A DNA stretch of 64,000 bases from Polytrichum commune (lineage: Eukaryota; Streptophyta; Polytrichopsida; Polytrichales; Polytrichaceae): contig OX485806.1 of NCBI GenBank assembly GCA_950295325.1, positions 17,298,001-17,362,000 on the forward strand, read 5' to 3'. The position numbers were made by a program, and so were the translations under genes. The notes beneath the pieces are model-generated. The model was not told the DNA's origin, did no database searches, and worked only from the letters and a program-made list of their open reading frames with translations. Positions 59,818-64,000 of the stretch are shown piece after piece (position 1 is the first letter of the stretch; each line of letters starts with the position of its first letter).

Positions 59818-60244
59818 GGGCGTCCCCAGCAGCCTCGCCATAGGGCATGCCAACGCCAAAAATGGGGCATCCCGGGTTCTTAGGTGGCGGTACCGGCATA
59901 AATTGATCCCCACCAATGTCCGGTCCGGCATAATTTAGAAGCGGCCCGGGTATAGTAAAGGCCTTCCAACGCCATAAATGGTTCATATGGCGGCCCTCCT
60001 CCGGCCCGCCAAGAGATTACTTTAATATCAGATACTCCGATATCCTACTTTATCCCATGTCAGATAATAGGTGTCGTTGTCTTATTGATTGCTTCCTAAT
60101 TATACCGGGGGTATGCCTAGGCTTTGGTGGGCTCTGACTCAAGATGAGCGGCCCCGCCCAAGATGGAGGGCTCCCCAAACACCCTAAACACCATATAATA
60201 TATTATTTTTGGCGGGTTGCTTACTATCTCTCCTGGGGATGCCC
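59818..60244. mobile_element. Harbinger-like MITE, 427 bp, TAA target duplication
   Basis: The element starts GGGCGTCCCCAGCAGCC and ends CTCTCCTGGGGATGCCC, a ~12-bp TIR (GGGCRTCCCCAG). TAA flanks both ends (59815-59817 and 60245-60247). Its interior is GC-rich for this window. It lies between the two Tigger-like copies. Confidence 0.78.
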
Positions 60245-60247
60245 TAA

Positions 60248-60728
60248 CCAACTTCTCAAGGTCTACAGCCCAATTTGGTCTAATTCTCAAGGGTTGCCCC
60301 CTTCGGAGCACCTTCGCAAATGGAATCGGAGCATGTCAATCGCCACAACCTAAATTTGAAACCATGTTCTCCCAATTAGAATGCTTTAGCACCTTCATGT
60401 ATATATATATATGGATGGAAGGGGCTTAGGGAGCTTATGCTACTTAGTTGGGGAATATGCAAACAACATGCTTCCCATGATTCTACATGATGAAACGTGA
60501 AGAGGAGCGTAGGGCTAAGGGAAGGCGAGGTAGCAGGCTATTTGCAATGGCAGACTAGGAAGCACGGGAATATACATGGAATAAACAACAAATTTAGTTT
60601 CAAGTGCTATTACTGTACATATCCAATTGGGCTTTTGGATCTCGAGAGAGGCCAGTTTCCATAACTTGAAACTAGAGTAGTGAAATGGTACCACAGGACA
60701 TTCTTGTTACTAGGCATCGTTTTGATGC
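60248..60728. other. Intergenic DNA, no gene seen
   Basis: Nothing supported apart from a short (TA)n near 60402-60413. Confidence 0.4.
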
Positions 60729-60730
60729 TA

Positions 60731-61486
60731 CTGTTCTCCCTCTTTAGTAGGACACGTTTGGGAACACACACAAAAAGAGGTTGTTTTATGGAGATGTTGT
60801 CTTCTCGTTAATATAACAAACGACGTATAGTTGTCGTATTGTTGAGGGAATACGAAAACATAAGTAATATGAGCTTGAAATATATATATATACAACGAGT
60901 TTAAGCAATGTAGCTGGTATGAAATAATAACTTATAACTCCAAACAAGTACAAATATTCTCAAGAACTCCTGAAATAGGAGTCCAAAGATCTTTGGTGTT
61001 GCCTACCCAAGTTCGCAACTGTCATCTTATTTGAATTCCCTACTAACTTTAAAAAAATAATCATTTCATTAACACCGAAACATAAAGATTTCTCTAATAA
61101 GAAACTAGACAATAATGATGCATGACGTTTAGCATCAAGATATTGGTGATACTATATCACCCGTGTACAAGACAACATACTAGGCATGAGGCCACTCTAA
61201 CCCTAACCATGTCCATTCTACAATAGTAACCCTAATGCTCATTAAGTTCCCAAGTAGTTCTCAAGTGACAATGGATGTAGTTTAGATGTACATAACATAG
61301 ATAAAAGGAGTTTTAGCATTAACCATCTCTTTAATGTGACAAAACGGGGATTTTTAATGTCGCATTATCGATTGTCGCAGTCGTACAAAAGAGGGAGTTT
61401 TGAGCTAAAAAGTTTGGTCTTGCAAAAATATGTCGTAATATCAAGGGTGTTGTATAAAGGAGTGTCATATTAACTAGGTTAGACTA
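60731..61486. mobile_element. pogo/Tigger-like transposon, copy B (756 bp, inverted)
   Basis: Reverse-orientation relative of copy A. It begins CTGTTCTCCCTCTTTAGTAG and ends AACTAGGTTAGACTA, with TA on both sides (60729-60730 and 61487-61488). It keeps both subterminal regions and a piece of the transposase C-terminal coding region (about 60963-61142 on minus, equivalent to 59330-59510 in copy A). The catalytic part is deleted, so it is a non-autonomous deletion derivative. Confidence 0.8.
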
Positions 61487-61708
61487 TACGTTGTTTTGTC
61501 TGATTAGTGTGGGCTACCATTCAGAGTTACGTGTTGCTACAACTTTTTATCGACAATATCATTTTTTACCAACTAACTTATGTCATATTCTTCAGTGTGC
61601 ATATTGATTACTTATGTTATTCGAGTGAAATATGATACTCTCAATAAAATGTTATAGCAATGCATAACTCTAAATGGTAACCCACACTAATTAGACAAAA
61701 CAATGTGG
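61487..61708. mobile_element. Palindromic MITE family M1, copy 6
   Basis: The left end (TACGTTGTTTTGTCTGATTA, then GTGTGGGCTACCATT) pairs with the right end (AATGGTAACCCACACTAATT, then AGACAAAACAATGTGG). It directly abuts copy B of the Tigger-like element. Confidence 0.7.
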
Positions 61709-63574
61709 TCGGAAATTTAGGGATAAACCAATGTAAGTTCATGTAGTATGTAGGTAAATGTATGGTATAATAGTCAACATCAAAAATGGTATTAAAGAAC
61801 CTACTCATGGGTATCAAAATTGTAATGTTAGTCAAATATTGATACCCAGTGGGAATCTGAAAGTGAGAAAATTTGTGGATACTCATTTATTATTTGGTTC
61901 AATACCATTCACCTAGATACAAAGGTTCTTACATAGCATATATTGAATGATATAAAACAAATCTAATATCCATACCTTAGTGGTATAAAAATGTGAAACC
62001 TTCATTAAAAATACGTAAATGATATTAAAGGAAGACAATATGGATCCAACATTGGCATAAAAAAATCTACAAAGAAATATGCCGTTTTAGAGGCGTGGGT
62101 AGAAGAAGAGTTTGTAAGTTGCAATGGCTCTTTGAGCACTCTGGGAACCTTAGAAAAAGCTCAAAATGTTTTACCAAAGTTTTAGAAATTAGAGCAAATA
62201 GGTATGGAAGGAAGCCAATGCACTTCACTTCACAAAATTTGAAAATTTGTGTGATTGAAGTAAGATTCATGAATTTGGTTGCATGCATCTTCTCCCCCAC
62301 AAAGTGGGTATTGTTGAATGTTGATTTTTGGTCTCTCTTAGCCAATGAGCTCATTTTATTCTCCTGTTGTATAATACTATCTTTAGTACACATGTCTAAG
62401 TACTTGGTTGTCCATTTTGGGACAAAAGAAAAATAGGTGTCATAAATGAATCATTTGACGGAATGGGCACTTGTACCTAAAATAAATCACTCAAAGTCCA
62501 CAATGTAACAAGTTGCAATTACTATGCTATATATCTAATTTAGTGTGGCCCACATTATTTATTATCTTGCGATCTATGCATAGTACTAGAAGAAGCCACA
62601 TGGGATACTTGTTGGTACAAGACTACCCATTGACGCTACTCTATCTAGTTAATATTGCACATCTATTTAACCCTCAATGACCATTTTGGTGCCAATGATA
62701 GGTATAGGAGGGTAAATCGGGGTGCAAATGAGATATTTTTTATTCAAAATATATTTTCTAGAACGGTGGCAAATGCACCTACTTATGACCCCCAAAAATG
62801 GATCAAAAGCTTTGTAACGGGCTCTCATTATTTAAAACCACAAAGATGTTGAAATTGGTGTGCAACGGGTGAACATACTCTACCAATTAAATGAAATGGA
62901 GTCACCAAATCATTGATAAGTAAAGAGATTTCCATGTCCAAATTTCACTTCTCAAAAATTAAAAGTTTTAAGTAAGTAATTATCTAAGACATGCATGCAA
63001 TTTATACATGACTTAGACCCTATAATGTCCCAAAGTTAAGTAGCACTCAAAACGAACGTTCATAATCCATAAGAAATGCACATGGAAACATGAAACAAAG
63101 GCATTTACCAACATCACTTAAATCATATGTAGGTTGCTGGTCTAAGATGAAATAATTCCATAAAGAGATGCTAGATCATATTGGTAACTCTATGAAACAT
63201 ATATTTTGTTTGACTTATACATACTTAACACAAGTGCCAAAATATTAAAAATTTCCACTCCACTCCACCCCACTAGACTCAAAATCATGTAGTGTCTACA
63301 TTGTAGGATATCAATTGGAGAAGGGTTTAGAGAGAAGAAATGTTGACCTTAGTGGGATCGGCGTGATTGAAATGTCCCTTCGACCCACCCTTGGTATTAT
63401 GTCCACTAGACATAATATCAGTGGTGCAGGACTACTAACCCCTCTCGGGGTGGGCATTATAATGATCGGGGTGATCAAAGTGACCATGGGAACTGAGTAA
63501 TTGGATGATCTTTGTAGTGGCAAGGTTAGTGTGGTTGTGATGTTGTAGGGGTATATGATCATTTTTCTTCGTGA
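61709..63574. other. AT-rich intergenic DNA, no gene seen
   Basis: The frame at 62095-62436 (113 aa) and its antisense partner lack recognisable domains. Confidence 0.35.
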
Positions 63575-63579
63575 GGTGG

Positions 63580-63750
63580 CCGCCGAGTCATAAGACTTCT
63601 CAGTGGTTCATTGTAGCATCACATGTTTAGTGGTTTGGGTTCAATCCCTGATGGCCTTGTACGGGCACTGTATTGTGATGTGAGTGACTTGGCATTTGTT
63701 GTGTGAGTTACTTGGCATAAAAGTTGTATCCTATAGCCACCATCCCCTAC
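63580..63750 (+). mobile_element. SINE-like candidate with A- and B-box motifs
   Basis: 'TTCTCAGTGGTT' at about 63597-63608 resembles an internal A box, and 'GGGTTCAATCCC' at about 63637-63648 is close to the tRNA B box (GGTTCRANYCC); their ~40-bp spacing suits a tRNA-derived promoter. I could not fold the flanking DNA into a tRNA cloverleaf. There is no second copy in the window, no clear poly-A or T tail and no target duplication. Confidence 0.25.
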
Positions 63751-64000
63751 CGTAAGTTGTGACAGCTCCTTAGCCAATGTTGACATTTATTCTTTTGTAA
63801 TCCTAATTATTTATTGGTTGGTGGATATTCGGGATTTGCTATGGTAGTTGTGGGTTTATTGGTAGTGGTTCGTTGTTTTCTATCCTCCTTTTATGTAGAA
63901 TTATGGAGAAGGGTTCACATCATATTCAAGGTCAATCATACTCATCACAATGAATATGGATTAACATGAATTTGAAACTTCAGCCCTTGTTTCTACTGTT
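63751..64000. other. Intergenic DNA, no gene seen
   Basis: Nothing supported. Confidence 0.4.

Noticed and set aside
62067..62436. Overlapping 108-aa and 113-aa frames on opposite strands
   Set aside because: No domain, no leader or splice context; probably chance.

Overview
The window looks like nuclear DNA of a land plant with a large, repeat-rich, AT-rich genome. The evidence is an intronless plant-type MAPKKK gene, long AT-rich spacers, many (CT)n and poly-C/G tracts, and a dense population of small inverted-repeat transposons. There is no sign of bacterial, organellar or viral gene organisation. I do not assign a species or lineage.

Gene content is very low. The one confident protein gene is a minus-strand protein kinase of the plant MAPKKK15-21 (MAPKKK17/18-like) group, with its start at 16947 and its open frame running to 15196. 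Divergently from it, a plus-strand first-exon-like ORF starts at 17604 behind a pyrimidine-rich leader and runs into a GC-rich block (about 17900-18145). Together they resemble two genes sharing a promoter region of about 650 bp. Two short homologous minus-strand relics near 21.6 and 22.5 kb come from an unidentified protein family.

Almost everything else is transposon-derived. 1-8 kb: nested inverted-repeat elements, including two copies of a ~500-bp PIF/Harbinger-like MITE, a 1.2-kb element with ~420-bp terminal inverted repeats, and palindromic MITEs. 8.8-9.9 kb: a complete 1050-bp element with perfect 15-bp TIRs and an 8-bp target duplication. 10-13 kb and 24 kb: more MITEs. 18.3 kb: a MITE-like palindrome amplified in 51-bp steps. 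30.8-31.2 kb: an array of small hairpins, possibly in an old LTR. 35.65-36.03 kb: a 14-copy 27-bp minisatellite. 40.5-42.1 kb: a 1574-bp Harbinger-like element with TAA duplications, GC-rich subterminal repeats and remnants of a small spliced ORF. 44.8-46.4 kb: a complete but inactivated Tc1-like (DD34E-spaced) element. 54.5-54.9 kb: a 400-bp palindrome. 58.4-61.5 kb: two inverted pogo/Tigger-like elements, one with a broken transposase, separated by another TAA-flanked element. The right end has a weak SINE-like candidate.

The kinase probably works in MAPK signalling. The transposon genes are all broken, so the transposons here are either non-autonomous or dead. All repeat families were identified by comparing parts of this window with each other; no database search was possible.
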